From the NCBI RefSeq assembly GCF_018881975.1, contig NZ_JACVPJ010000001.1, positions 1-64,000 of the forward strand: 64,000 bases of DNA. The letters are read 5' to 3'. Below are positions 9,179-17,378 of this stretch, in pieces. The notes below the pieces were generated by a model that did no database searches, was not told the origin of the DNA, and worked only from the letters and a program-made list of their open reading frames with translations. Origin of the DNA: Polynucleobacter sp. JS-Safj-400b-B2. Its GTDB lineage: Bacteria; Pseudomonadota; Gammaproteobacteria; Burkholderiales; Burkholderiaceae. Positions within the stretch are counted from its first letter, which is position 1; each line of letters starts with the position of its first letter. Position numbers and translations under genes: made by a program.

Positions 9179-9949
9179 ATGAAACATACCGTATTAGTTA
9201 CAGGCGCTACTGCAGGATTTGGTGAGGCAACTGCCCGCCGTTTTTTGGCTAATGGTCATCAAGTTGTTGCTGTTGGTAGAAGGGCGGAGCGTCTAGAGGC
9301 TTTGAAAAACTCCTTACCAGCTGAGCAGCAGATAAAACTATGCACCATGGTAGTGGATGTTTGCGATAGTGCTCTGGTTGATGCCTTGGCGAGTGCTCTG
9401 CCAGCAGACTTTTCTAAGGTGACTGTATTGGTGAACAATGCTGGCCTGGCTTTAGGGTTAGAGCCGGCTCATAAAGCCTTTCTGAGTGATTGGGATCAAA
9501 TGATTGATACCAACATTAAAGGGCTTGTTCATATGAGCCGTGCATTTTTACCAGGCATGGTGGAGCGCAAGTGTGGTCATGTTATTAATTTAGGTTCTGT
9601 GGCTGCAAACTATCCTTACCCAGGCGGTAATGTCTATGGTGGTACCAAGGCATTTGTTAAGCAATTTAGTTTAAATTTGCGCGCCGATCTTATTGGGACT
9701 CCGGTGCGTGTAACTTGCATTGAGCCTGGTATGTGTGCGGGAACTGAGTTCTCGAATGTTCGCTTTAAAGGCGATGATGAGAAGGCGGAGAAGGTCTATA
9801 CCGGCGTTCAGGCTTTAAGTGCTGATGACGTAGCTGAGACTATCTATTGGTCGGCTACATTACCAAGTCATATTAATATCAATGTCTTAGAGGTAATGCC
9901 AGTACAGCAAGCCTTTAATGCATTTAATGTGCACCGTGGAGAGTTTTAA
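9179..9949 (+). CDS. ydfG: Short-chain dehydrogenase, YdfG-like (3-hydroxy acid / serine dehydrogenase)
   Basis: A 256-residue classical SDR: cofactor motif TGATAGFG at 8-15, NNAG at 86-89, and catalytic Ser140, Tyr153 and Lys157 (YGGTK). The sequence closely follows E. coli YdfG, an NADP+-dependent oxidoreductase acting on L-allo-threonine, serine and 3-hydroxy acids and on malonic semialdehyde. GRRAERL at 33-39 fits NADP preference. A purine-rich GAGGAAGT precedes the ATG. Its stop overlaps by 4 bp with the stop of the convergent gene at 9946. Exact substrate here is uncertain. Confidence 0.88.
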   Translation: MKHTVLVTGATAGFGEATARRFLANGHQVVAVGRRAERLEALKNSLPAEQQIKLCTMVVDVCDSALVDALASALPADFSKVTVLVNNAGLALGLEPAHKAFLSDWDQMIDTNIKGLVHMSRAFLPGMVERKCGHVINLGSVAANYPYPGGNVYGGTKAFVKQFSLNLRADLIGTPVRVTCIEPGMCAGTEFSNVRFKGDDEKAEKVYTGVQALSADDVAETIYWSATLPSHININVLEVMPVQQAFNAFNVHRGEF

Positions 9950-10488
9950 GTTTTAGATTTATTCCACTGATAGAACTTGGGATACACACGCATAACTACG
10001 GGACCATCAAAGTCCCAGGATTTACAGGTACCTAAGTACAGCGGTGGTTTATCACTATCTGGATCAAAGAAGGCGCCTGGAACAGATTGATAAGCTGCCG
10101 TAGCAAGGCTGACGAGAAGCTCGCGCAAATGAGTGCAGCCCTTGATGCCGCCAAGGTGGGTATCTATTGTTTTGCGCCAGCCTTTGCCTATCTGTGACCC
10201 AATTAAAGCATCCATTGGTGGAATAGCGCTTGTGCATTCTGCATGAGGTTGGCCATCCATCACAGCTTCAATAGCTTTGATGACAAACTCTTTATCAAGT
10301 GTGACTCGCACCCACATGTCATGAAAAGCTTCACCCGGCTGCCAAGTTTTTGCACTCGTTTTAAAGGGATTCGTCTTGAAGTCTTTAAGGTGCCCCTCGA
10401 TATCCCAAAGGCTATCGTCTCTTGCATACCCGTGAAAAGTAATTTCTCTAGTATGTAAAAGGGATCGGGGCTTTGGGGTAGAGAGCAT
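9946..10488 (-). CDS. DUF2889 domain protein
   Basis: The 180-residue protein resembles the DUF2889 family, seen mainly in Proteobacteria: the TREITFHGYARDDSLWDIEGHL start and a C-terminal half rich in Cys and His (IDTHLGGIKGCTHLRELL) are typical. Function of the family is unknown. No signal peptide or membrane segment is seen. The gene stands alone; its 3' end overlaps the ydfG-like gene and it is divergent from rsuA with about 100 bp between starts. Confidence 0.82.
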   Translation of the reverse strand: MLSTPKPRSLLHTREITFHGYARDDSLWDIEGHLKDFKTNPFKTSAKTWQPGEAFHDMWVRVTLDKEFVIKAIEAVMDGQPHAECTSAIPPMDALIGSQIGKGWRKTIDTHLGGIKGCTHLRELLVSLATAAYQSVPGAFFDPDSDKPPLYLGTCKSWDFDGPVVMRVYPKFYQWNKSKT

Positions 10489-10591
10489 CGTAATGGCATC
10501 TATAAATGGCTGGAATACCCAATCATAATGAATTGTAAGAAATGAACATTCAACTCATCGTAAACAGCCTCTGTAGTATCCTTTCCTGCAT

Positions 10592-11317
10592 ATGGCAAAA
10601 CCGATCTCCCTAGAAAAAATACTCTTTAGCCAAGGCTTTGGTACACGTCGCTACTGCAGTGATTTGGTCTATGCTGAGCTCGTAAAGGTAAATGGCGTAT
10701 TAGCTGAGGATCCAGAGGAAAGAATTTCAACTGAAAATCTGATGCTCAATATAGAGGGTAAAGACTGGGAGTATCACGAGAAGGCTTACCTTGCTTTTAA
10801 TAAGCCAGCCAATTACGAGTGCTCACATAAAACAACGCATCACCCCAGTGTTTATAGTTTATTGCCAAGCCCATTTGTAGAAAGAGGTTTGCAATGCGTA
10901 GGTCGTCTTGACTATGACACTACTGGCTTACTTTTGATTTCGGATGATGGTCAGTTTATTCATAAAATGACTACTCCCAAGAAGAATATTGGCAAGGTTT
11001 ATGAGATCACTACTCCCGAGCCCATTACTCAAAAACAAATCGATCACTTAATGAATGGCGTTGTGCTTGATGATGATCCTAAGCCTTGCTTTGCTTCGGC
11101 ATGCAAGCAAATTTCTGATCATGTGCTAGCTATGACAATAGTCGAAGGTCGATATCATCAGGTGAAGCGAATGATGGCCGCTGTTGGCAATCATGTTGCC
11201 AAGTTGCATCGTACTAAGATTGGTGCTTATCAAATGCCTACTGATTTAGCTGAAGGTGAATGGCGTTGGCTCTATGTGGAAGATTTAAAACAACTCTCAC
11301 AAAGCGTTTCTACTTAA
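10592..11317 (+). CDS. rsuA: 16S rRNA pseudouridine(516) synthase RsuA
   Basis: This 241-residue pseudouridine synthase has an N-terminal S4-like RNA-binding region (about residues 5-60) and the catalytic motif VGRLDYDTTGLLL with Asp107. The RLDxDTTGLL form, and EGRYHQVKRMMAAVGNHV near the end, are those of RsuA and not of the RluA group. It isomerises U516 in 16S rRNA during 30S assembly. A 15-bp gap to the pterin dehydratase gene suggests joint transcription. Confidence 0.9.
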   Translation: MAKPISLEKILFSQGFGTRRYCSDLVYAELVKVNGVLAEDPEERISTENLMLNIEGKDWEYHEKAYLAFNKPANYECSHKTTHHPSVYSLLPSPFVERGLQCVGRLDYDTTGLLLISDDGQFIHKMTTPKKNIGKVYEITTPEPITQKQIDHLMNGVVLDDDPKPCFASACKQISDHVLAMTIVEGRYHQVKRMMAAVGNHVAKLHRTKIGAYQMPTDLAEGEWRWLYVEDLKQLSQSVST

Positions 11318-11332
11318 AGGTAATTTGTCTTA

Positions 11333-11620
11333 ATGGTTAATAACTTCAATTTAGAACAAGAAGTACCCCTCTGGTCATTAGATACGAGTGGCAAAAAGAT
11401 TGCGCGTGAGTTTGTTTTTGCCGACTTCAAGCAAGCTTTTGGATTTATGACGCTCTGCGCACAATATGCTGAAGAGATTGGTCATCATCCCGATTGGTCA
11501 AACTCTTGGAATAGGGTGATGGTGGAATTGAGCACCCATTCGGCTGGGGCTTTGACTAAATTAGATATTCAGTTAGCAAAGGCAATGGATGCCTTTGCTT
11601 CTCAAGTGAAGCGCGACTAA
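11333..11620 (+). CDS. 4a-hydroxytetrahydrobiopterin dehydratase (PCD/DCoH family)
   Basis: The 95-residue protein is one PCD/DCoH domain: the active-site stretch EEIGHHPDWSNSWNRVMVEL carries the paired His and the conserved Pro-Asp-Trp, followed by THSAGALTKLDIQLAKAMD. The enzyme dehydrates 4a-hydroxytetrahydropterin for recycling after aromatic amino acid hydroxylation, though in bacteria without phenylalanine hydroxylase it has been linked to molybdopterin metabolism. Several molybdenum enzymes lie in this window, which makes the second reading possible, but that is inference. Confidence 0.9.
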   Translation: MVNNFNLEQEVPLWSLDTSGKKIAREFVFADFKQAFGFMTLCAQYAEEIGHHPDWSNSWNRVMVELSTHSAGALTKLDIQLAKAMDAFASQVKRD

Positions 11621-11836
11621 TTAGTGTTCTTCACCTTCGTGTTCTTCCTCATTCATACTCATGAGAATGGTAGCTAGCAGGCCATAAACTACTTCGGTGG
11701 AGATCATTCCATCTTCATCCAAATCATCAATTAAGTCGTTTAGACGGTCCTCAGTCGGATCGTTGAGCAAGGTCATTGCACACTCGCACCCATAGTCAAA
11801 ATCTTCATCATTCTGGGTTTGGTTTTCTTCGGTCAT
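11621..11836 (-). CDS. Small acidic hypothetical protein
   Basis: A 71-residue, very acidic protein (many Asp/Glu, with acidic N-terminus and a C-terminus ending EEEHEGEEH) with no signal peptide or recognised domain. Two Cys occur close together in YGCECAM. Its stop directly abuts the stop of the convergent pterin dehydratase gene. The frame is plausible because it fills the whole space between neighbours and is preceded on its strand by a short purine-rich stretch. Function unknown. Confidence 0.6.
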   Translation of the reverse strand: MTEENQTQNDEDFDYGCECAMTLLNDPTEDRLNDLIDDLDEDGMISTEVVYGLLATILMSMNEEEHEGEEH

Positions 11837-11978
11837 ATTTATCCTTAATTAAGTGCTCAGAATAACAAATTACAGCGCAATTCGATAGGGTTTTGCCTTA
11901 GGCCAAGACAATTATGTGCAAGCGCAAAAAATCCAGAATGATTTATAGTCTTTTGAAAAGAAAGCCATGGGAGACGGT

Positions 11979-12476
11979 ATGCAATTAGATATTAATGGTC
12001 AGGTTCAGAATATTGATGTGGAGCCGAATATGCCCTTGTTGTGGGCTATTCGAGAGGTGGTAGGGCTCACTGGTACCAAGTATGGTTGTGGAGTGGCGCA
12101 ATGTGGCGCTTGTACTGTCTACCTCAATGGTGAGCCAGTACGTTCTTGCTCTATTCCAGTATCCGCAGTTGGCAAAGCCAAAATTACAACTATTGAAGCC
12201 TTATCGAAAAATAATACCCATCCAGTGCAGCAGGCCTGGATTGCACTAGATGTGCCGCAATGTGGGTATTGCCAATCTGGTCAAGTAATGGCTGCGGCTG
12301 CCCTCTTAAAAAGAAATCCAAAACCAACTGATGCCGATATTGACAATGCAATGGGTAACCTTTGTCGTTGTGGAACCTATCAAAAGATCCGGGATGGAAT
12401 TCATGTGGCTTCCGGTCAAAAGAAATTAGTAGATGTTTTGGCGGAGTACAACGCTACTCCTGCGACTCGAGGTTAA
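11979..12476 (+). CDS. iorA: (2Fe-2S) subunit of a molybdenum hydroxylase (IorA-like)
   Basis: The protein has 165 residues from the chosen start. The plant-type [2Fe-2S] cluster is Cys37, Cys42, Cys45 and Cys57 (YGCGVAQCGACTVYLNG), and the second cluster domain has Cys95, Cys98, Cys129 and Cys131 (QCGYCQSG, LCRCGTYQ). This is the small subunit of isoquinoline 1-oxidoreductase / aldehyde oxidoreductase-type enzymes, passing electrons from the molybdenum centre. I chose ATG 11979 over 11967 because GGGAG lies 5 bases upstream and homologues start at this MxLxxNGQ position. It is followed by the large subunit 10 bp later. Confidence 0.9.
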   Translation: MQLDINGQVQNIDVEPNMPLLWAIREVVGLTGTKYGCGVAQCGACTVYLNGEPVRSCSIPVSAVGKAKITTIEALSKNNTHPVQQAWIALDVPQCGYCQSGQVMAAAALLKRNPKPTDADIDNAMGNLCRCGTYQKIRDGIHVASGQKKLVDVLAEYNATPATRG

Positions 12477-12486
12477 GGAGAAAAAC

Positions 12487-14718
12487 ATGACAACAAAAAA
12501 ACTAAGCCCTCATTTAGAAAATTCTTCACGCCGTGATTTCATTATTAAGGGCACCTTGCTAGGTGGTGGGCTTATGCTGGGAATAGGGGCATTGCCCGAT
12601 GTAGCATTTGCTCAGGCTGGCGCTAAATACGACCCAAACACGCCGCTACAAGTCGGTGAAGCTGAGGTAAATGCCTGGGTCAGCATTAAGCCAGACGATA
12701 CCGTCTATATCAGAATTGCCCGATCAGAGATGGGCCAGGGTACACGTACTGGTCTTGCCCAATTGGTTACTGAAGAGCTCGAGTGCGATTGGAAAAAAGT
12801 CAAAACACAGTCAGCTACTCCGGGCCAAAGTTTAGCGCGTAAGCGCGTTTGGGGTGAGCATGGTACAGGCGGTAGTCGAGGTATTCGGATTTCTGAAGAC
12901 TATGTGCGTCGAGGCGCAGCAGCAGCGCGCATTATGCTCATGCAGGCAGCCGCCAATCAATGGAATGTACCTGTTTCAGAATTGACTGTAGACAAGGGTG
13001 TGATCACCCATACACAAACCGGACGTAAAACAACTTACGGCAAGGTGGCTGAGTTAGCTTCAACCTTAACTCCACCGGATCCGAAATCAATCACCTTGAG
13101 AGACCCAAGAAATTGGAAAGTGGCTGGACAACCATACGCACGTATAGATACCGCCAATAAGGTCAATGGCTCAAAAGTCTATGGCGTTGATTTACAGCTT
13201 CCAGGGATGCTTTGTGCTTCTGTAAAAGCTTGCCCAGTCTTTGGTGGCAAATTGGTGAGCTATGACGAAGGCAAGATCAAAGATATGCGTGGGGTGAAGG
13301 GCGTAGTCAAGATTGATGACAGCACCCTTGCAGTAGTAGCTGATACTTGGTGGCATGCAAACACCGCACTGAATGCGTTACCAATCGTTTGGGATGAGGG
13401 TAAGGCTGCTAGCGTCTCACAAGAGGGTATTAACAAAATGCTGCGGGATGGTCTAGATGAGCAGGGAGACTTCTGGCAGCGTAAAGAAGGTGATGCACCT
13501 GCTGCTATCAATAGTGCCTCTAAAAAAGTTGAAGCTATTTATTACACGCCTTATCGTGCGCACGTCACGATGGAGCCTATGAATGCTACCGTCAAAATCA
13601 CAGGTGATCGCGCGGAGGCTTGGGTACCAACACAAAATGGTGAAGGCTCACACGCAGCTTTATCTGAGGCGACTGGATTTCCACTTGCGAATTGCGAAGT
13701 ATATAAATTGGATTCTGGTTGCGGTCTAGGCCGTCGTGGTTCTACACAAGACTTCACTACTTTTGCAGCAAAAGTGGCGCAAAAATTTCCAGGTGTGCCC
13801 GTGAAAGTCATTTGGAGTCGTGAAGAGGACATGACTCACGACTACTACCATCCAATAGCCATGGCAAAGATGACTGCCGGTGTAGACGGCTCTGGTAATT
13901 TGACAGGTATGCATATCAAGGTTGCGGGCCAATCAATTAATGCCACCTTAGCACCACAGGCTATTAAAAATGGCAAAGATGAACGTCAACTCCAGGGCTT
14001 CTATGAGAATGGTCCGGATGCCCAACTAGGCTATACCTTCCCAACGCTCCTAACGGAGTATGTGATGAAGAATACCCATGTGCCTGTTGGCCCATGGCGT
14101 GGTGTGAATACCAATCAAAATGGTATCTTCATGGAATGCTTTATGGATGAGTGCGCTAAGGCAGCTGGCAAGGATCCAGTCAAATTTAGACAAGCGCTCA
14201 TGCAAAGCCATCCAAAGCATTTGGGTGTTTTGAATGCTGCCGCCAAGAAAGCAGATTGGGATAAGCCATTGCCAGCAGGAACGTATCGAGGTGTTGCTCA
14301 GTTCATGGGTTATGCCAGTTACTCTGCATGCGTAGCGGAAGTCACTGTGGAAAACAACGTGGTGAAAGTTACACGCTTGGTATTTGCCTTAAATTCTGGG
14401 CATGTTGTTAATCCCTATTTAACGCGTGAGCAAATTGAAGGTTCAGTAGCAATGGCATTAGGAGCAATCTTCTTGCCAGAGATCTCTGTAGAAAACGGCC
14501 GTATCAAACAACAGAATTTGGATACCTATCCGCTTCTGAAGCTGTCTGCAACTCCAAGAATTGAAACAGTCTTAGTCCCGAGTTTTGATTTTTGGGGTGG
14601 GGTAGGTGAGCCCACAATCTGCGTAGTGGGCCCAGCAGTTGCAAATGCAATCTCTGCTGCAATCGGCAGACCGGTGCGGAACTTCCCATTGAGCAAGGAA
14701 GGTTTGAGCTTGGCCTAA
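12487..14718 (+). CDS. iorB: Molybdopterin-binding subunit of a molybdenum hydroxylase (IorB-like), Tat-exported
   Basis: From ATG 12487, preceded by AAGGAG, the protein has 743 residues. A twin-arginine signal (SSRRDFIIKGTLLGGGLM, residues 14-31) indicates export of the folded enzyme, with the (2Fe-2S) subunit presumably carried along. The xanthine-dehydrogenase-family fold is supported by RSEMGQGTRTGLAQLV, the WRGVNTNQNG segment and the active-site Glu in GVGEPTICVVGPAV near the end. The family oxidises N-heterocycles or aldehydes and binds molybdopterin cytosine dinucleotide. No cytochrome c or XdhC-type partner lies next to it. Substrate unknown. A longer frame from 12433 overlaps iorA and lacks this ribosome-binding site. 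Confidence 0.9.
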   Translation: MTTKKLSPHLENSSRRDFIIKGTLLGGGLMLGIGALPDVAFAQAGAKYDPNTPLQVGEAEVNAWVSIKPDDTVYIRIARSEMGQGTRTGLAQLVTEELECDWKKVKTQSATPGQSLARKRVWGEHGTGGSRGIRISEDYVRRGAAAARIMLMQAAANQWNVPVSELTVDKGVITHTQTGRKTTYGKVAELASTLTPPDPKSITLRDPRNWKVAGQPYARIDTANKVNGSKVYGVDLQLPGMLCASVKACPVFGGKLVSYDEGKIKDMRGVKGVVKIDDSTLAVVADTWWHANTALNALPIVWDEGKAASVSQEGINKMLRDGLDEQGDFWQRKEGDAPAAINSASKKVEAIYYTPYRAHVTMEPMNATVKITGDRAEAWVPTQNGEGSHAALSEATGFPLANCEVYKLDSGCGLGRRGSTQDFTTFAAKVAQKFPGVPVKVIWSREEDMTHDYYHPIAMAKMTAGVDGSGNLTGMHIKVAGQSINATLAPQAIKNGKDERQLQGFYENGPDAQLGYTFPTLLTEYVMKNTHVPVGPWRGVNTNQNGIFMECFMDECAKAAGKDPVKFRQALMQSHPKHLGVLNAAAKKADWDKPLPAGTYRGVAQFMGYASYSACVAEVTVENNVVKVTRLVFALNSGHVVNPYLTREQIEGSVAMALGAIFLPEISVENGRIKQQNLDTYPLLKLSATPRIETVLVPSFDFWGGVGEPTICVVGPAVANAISAAIGRPVRNFPLSKEGLSLA

Positions 14719-14742
14719 GTTTTAACCCGATTGAAAGCGATT

Positions 14743-14780
14743 AACGACCCTATTCATTTTGAATGAACAGGGTCGTTTAA
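14743..14780 (+). terminator. Long hairpin after iorB, just before msrQ
   Basis: AACGACCCT (14743-14751) pairs with AGGGTCGTT (14769-14777), and TTCATT (14753-14758) with AATGAA (14762-14767) around a 3-base loop, with one A/C mismatch. The following T run is short (TTTAATA), so termination is probably partial. It lies only 11 bases ahead of the msrQ ATG, so it could also affect msrQ translation or expression by readthrough. Confidence 0.65.
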
Positions 14781-14788
14781 TATGTCTT

Positions 14789-15391
14789 ATGAAGTCTATT
14801 AAGGCAACGGTCTTTCTCTTGTCCCTCGCTCCCTTAGCCCGCTTAATTTGGCTGGGCGCTCATGAGGGCTTGGGTGCCAATCCCATTGAATTCATCACCC
14901 GCTCAACGGGCACTTGGGCGCTGGTCTTTCTATGCATTACGCTTGCGATGACCCCATTGCGCTTGATTACGCGTTTAACTGCTTGGATCAAGCTGCGTCG
15001 AATGTTGGGGCTGTTTTGCTACTTCTATGCCGCCATTCATTTTTCAATCTGGTTTTGGTTGGATCAAAACCTAGATATTCAATCGATGTGGAGTGATGTT
15101 ATCAAGCGACCCTTTATTACAATGGGATTTTTGAGTTTGGTGCTACTGACACCCTTAGCATTAACATCGAATCAGTGGGCAGTGCGTCAGCTCGGTCGGC
15201 GTTGGGCTTTATTGCATAAGCTTATTTACATAATCGCGTGCACTGTAATAGTTCACTATTGGTGGCACAAAGCCGGCAAGAATGATTTAGGTACAGTCTC
15301 TATTTATGGAGCCGTTATTTTCCTATTGCTGATTTTCCGCATTCCTGTAATCAGAAATTTTCTCCAGAGTTATCGAAGTAAGTTGAATTAG
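14789..15391 (+). CDS. msrQ: MsrQ, haem-binding membrane partner of MsrP
   Basis: The 200-residue protein has about five to six membrane segments and matches MsrQ (YedZ), the ferric-reductase-like haem protein that feeds electrons to MsrP across the inner membrane. Visible hallmarks are GLGANPIEFITRSTGTWAL near the start, RRMLGLFCYFYAAIHFSIW with a haem-ligand-type His, and RRWALLHKLIYIIA with another His and HYWWH. ATG 14789 is chosen because it puts the start at the usual position; no good ribosome-binding site is seen. A TTG 30 bases earlier lies inside the preceding hairpin. It is separated from msrP by about 8 kb. Confidence 0.9.
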   Translation: MKSIKATVFLLSLAPLARLIWLGAHEGLGANPIEFITRSTGTWALVFLCITLAMTPLRLITRLTAWIKLRRMLGLFCYFYAAIHFSIWFWLDQNLDIQSMWSDVIKRPFITMGFLSLVLLTPLALTSNQWAVRQLGRRWALLHKLIYIIACTVIVHYWWHKAGKNDLGTVSIYGAVIFLLLIFRIPVIRNFLQSYRSKLN

Positions 15392-16278
15392 AGTTCGACG
15401 GTATAGCGCACAATAAAGCGGCGTGTTTCGACAAAGCCATTCTTGATTTCCATGTCGCGTCCATATTGAAGACTGATTCGTCCAAATGGGTAATACGCCA
15501 ATGCGCTTAATAAGAAGCGTTGAGTATTCATGACATTATTTTGATAAGTATTGCCAATCGTGGTGGCGCCACCTGCTACATAAAAGTATGAGGCGCCTAG
15601 GGTATAAGTCTGATTGATCTTGTAGATTGGACCAAGTTGTGTAGTCGTTAGTGGCTTTTGATTGAGGGAGGTATTATTTGCAGAGAAGCACGCTGCAGCG
15701 CACTGACTATTACCCCCGAACCACATTGTATCGACAGCAATCATGCCATCCAGATTTTCAACAATGGGTTGTTGATAGCCCATCTGAACATCAGATCGAT
15801 AACGGTTCTCGCTCACGTTAAATACTTGCTGGCTGTTGTAGCTACCAGTTGGTGCTGTGAAATAACCCGCTACGCCAAAATATCGCCTTTTTTCTCTATC
15901 GGCATATGGCCAGAATGCCGTTGCTAAAGTGAGATCTCCAATGCCAGAGCTTGAAGGGTAGGAGGCTAATGATCCTTCAGGCTTAATGGAGCCGTAAGGT
16001 AGCTGAAGATAAGAGATTGCCGGTAAATCTTTTACTGCGTAACTAGTGCTAACGCGAAGAATAGCGCTTTGAGTGCCAATATCTGGACTGCCAAATGGTT
16101 TAGTAGAAACGACTGCTCCATTCTTATAAAAAGTACCACTCTCTGTATTGAGATAGCTGATCATCGCGTGGCTCTTGCCTGGTAGTGGCGCGACAATATC
16201 GTTGGGCTGCAAATCAACTGCGAATGCGGCCGACGGTAGAGTCCATAAAGTAAATGCGATGAAACGACGTAAATTCAT
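15388..16278 (-). CDS. SphA/phenol-degradation-type outer-membrane transporter family protein
   Basis: A 296-residue protein with a signal peptide ending FAV at about residue 21 and a C-terminal beta-strand ending in aromatic/hydrophobic residues (RRFIVRYTVEL). The central segments GIGDLTLATAFWPY and YFGVAGYFTAPTGSYNS are typical of the Phenol_MetA_deg (SphA) family, beta-barrel proteins often found near aromatic-compound pathways. Role is likely uptake of a small hydrophobic molecule, but this is inference. A partner with the IorAB-like oxidoreductase is possible. The stop overlaps that of msrQ by 4 bp. Confidence 0.78.
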   Translation of the reverse strand: MNLRRFIAFTLWTLPSAAFAVDLQPNDIVAPLPGKSHAMISYLNTESGTFYKNGAVVSTKPFGSPDIGTQSAILRVSTSYAVKDLPAISYLQLPYGSIKPEGSLASYPSSSGIGDLTLATAFWPYADREKRRYFGVAGYFTAPTGSYNSQQVFNVSENRYRSDVQMGYQQPIVENLDGMIAVDTMWFGGNSQCAAACFSANNTSLNQKPLTTTQLGPIYKINQTYTLGASYFYVAGGATTIGNTYQNNVMNTQRFLLSALAYYPFGRISLQYGRDMEIKNGFVETRRFIVRYTVEL

Positions 16279-16338
16279 GCAAGTATTGTAATTAATATAA
16301 AAGGAAGTGGCATTGCGTACTAACCTACAATAGGCCTT

Positions 16339-16665
16339 ATGAAAACATTCTTTTCAAAATTAAGTCCACTTCTCATATTGGTGGGTATTTCGGCTTGCAC
16401 GCAAGCCCCTCCCCAGCCCCCTGGATCGACAACATATTCCCCGTATTCCCCTCAGCAGATCAAGGAGTTCAACAGTCAGACTATTTCCCCGGTTGAGGGA
16501 CCATTTGGTCCAGTGGACCCAAGGGCAGAAGATCTTCGTATATCCAAAGCGCGCGCATCGGATTCAAAATTTTATAATCAACCACAGGGTGAAGAAGAGG
16601 CAGAGGCAATAGAGACTCAATCTGCCGACCCTTATCAAGCCACGAAACCTATTATTACATTCTAG
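16339..16665 (+). CDS. Small predicted lipoprotein
   Basis: The 108-residue protein has an N-terminal hydrophobic stretch (residues 10-18) followed by ISAC, a good lipobox, so Cys20 should be lipidated. The mature part is short, Pro-rich near the start (TQAPPQPPGS) and otherwise acidic and low in structure, with no recognised domain. It is divergent from the barrel gene at 15388-16278 and converges on the SRAP gene 8 bp away. Function unknown. Confidence 0.72.
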   Translation: MKTFFSKLSPLLILVGISACTQAPPQPPGSTTYSPYSPQQIKEFNSQTISPVEGPFGPVDPRAEDLRISKARASDSKFYNQPQGEEEAEAIETQSADPYQATKPIITF

Positions 16666-16673
16666 GCGGGTGT

Positions 16674-17294
16674 TTAACCGATCCTTAGTTCTGGAATAGA
16701 TCCCAGTTGTAGTAATGCTTGCGCTTCTTCTGGTGTGGCATTAAGCCATGCGTCAAAGAGTTCAGGGCGCAGTGGAACTACCGTACGTTTTTCATCCTCA
16801 GGTTTATGCATGCGTTGCATTACTGGATGATCGTTGGCATTGATGGTGAGCATAGAAAAAGAAACAATGAGTTCACCGGTTTCAGGTTCGGTCCAGGTAT
16901 CCCATATTGATGCAATCGCCATAGGTTCTTGATTGGCTTGTTTGATAGCGGTACGTACTGCTTTGCCTGACTCATAACAAGGCTCATAAAAAGCATCAGC
17001 TAAAGCGAGGGCGTAATGCCGACTTTTCCAGGCGTGCTTATAAGAAGGTTTCTTGGCAACTGTCTCTACTCTGGCGTTATACGTTTTTCTGCCAAAGGTT
17101 TCCTCTTTGGCCCAAGATGGCAATAATCCAAAGCGAGCCAAACCAATGGCGGTACGTTCAGTATTGTGACTTTTGAGAACAATAGGCCCTGGGTAGGTCG
17201 GAAAGACATCATGGACATTGGATGCTGGTAAATCTAGATCAAAATGGGTTTTAACCCAATCAGGATTGACGGTAGTGAGGTATTGAACACACAT
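16674..17294 (-). CDS. SRAP domain protein (YedK/HMCES-like abasic-site DNA-protein crosslinker)
   Basis: The 206-residue protein belongs to the SOS-response-associated peptidase family. After Met removal Cys2 would form the thiazolidine bond with an abasic site in single-stranded DNA. Other conserved residues are visible: Asn in TYNARVETV, Glu in ADAFYEPCYES and His in MQRMHKPED. The start reads MCVQYL where most homologues have MCGRY/F. It acts in the cytoplasm to protect abasic sites at replication forks. No clear LexA box is seen in the 84-bp gap to the parvulin gene. Confidence 0.9.
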   Translation of the reverse strand: MCVQYLTTVNPDWVKTHFDLDLPASNVHDVFPTYPGPIVLKSHNTERTAIGLARFGLLPSWAKEETFGRKTYNARVETVAKKPSYKHAWKSRHYALALADAFYEPCYESGKAVRTAIKQANQEPMAIASIWDTWTEPETGELIVSFSMLTINANDHPVMQRMHKPEDEKRTVVPLRPELFDAWLNATPEEAQALLQLGSIPELRIG

Positions 17295-17378
17295 GGCTAA
17301 ATTTTACTGCTGGTTATCACTGTTTAGCCTTACCCTGCTGGTAACATTGAGGCTAAATTTTAGAAAGATACCTTCCTT

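Noticed and set aside
1622..15391. Overlapping convergent stops (1622-1625, 9946-9949, 15388-15391) as a special arrangement
   Set aside because: Four-base overlaps of stop codons are common in compact genomes and need no special explanation.
17295..17362. 12-base direct repeat GGCTAAATTTTA at 17295 and 17351
   Set aside because: Short, A/T-rich and the first copy overlaps a start region; it may be chance, and no regulator is suggested.
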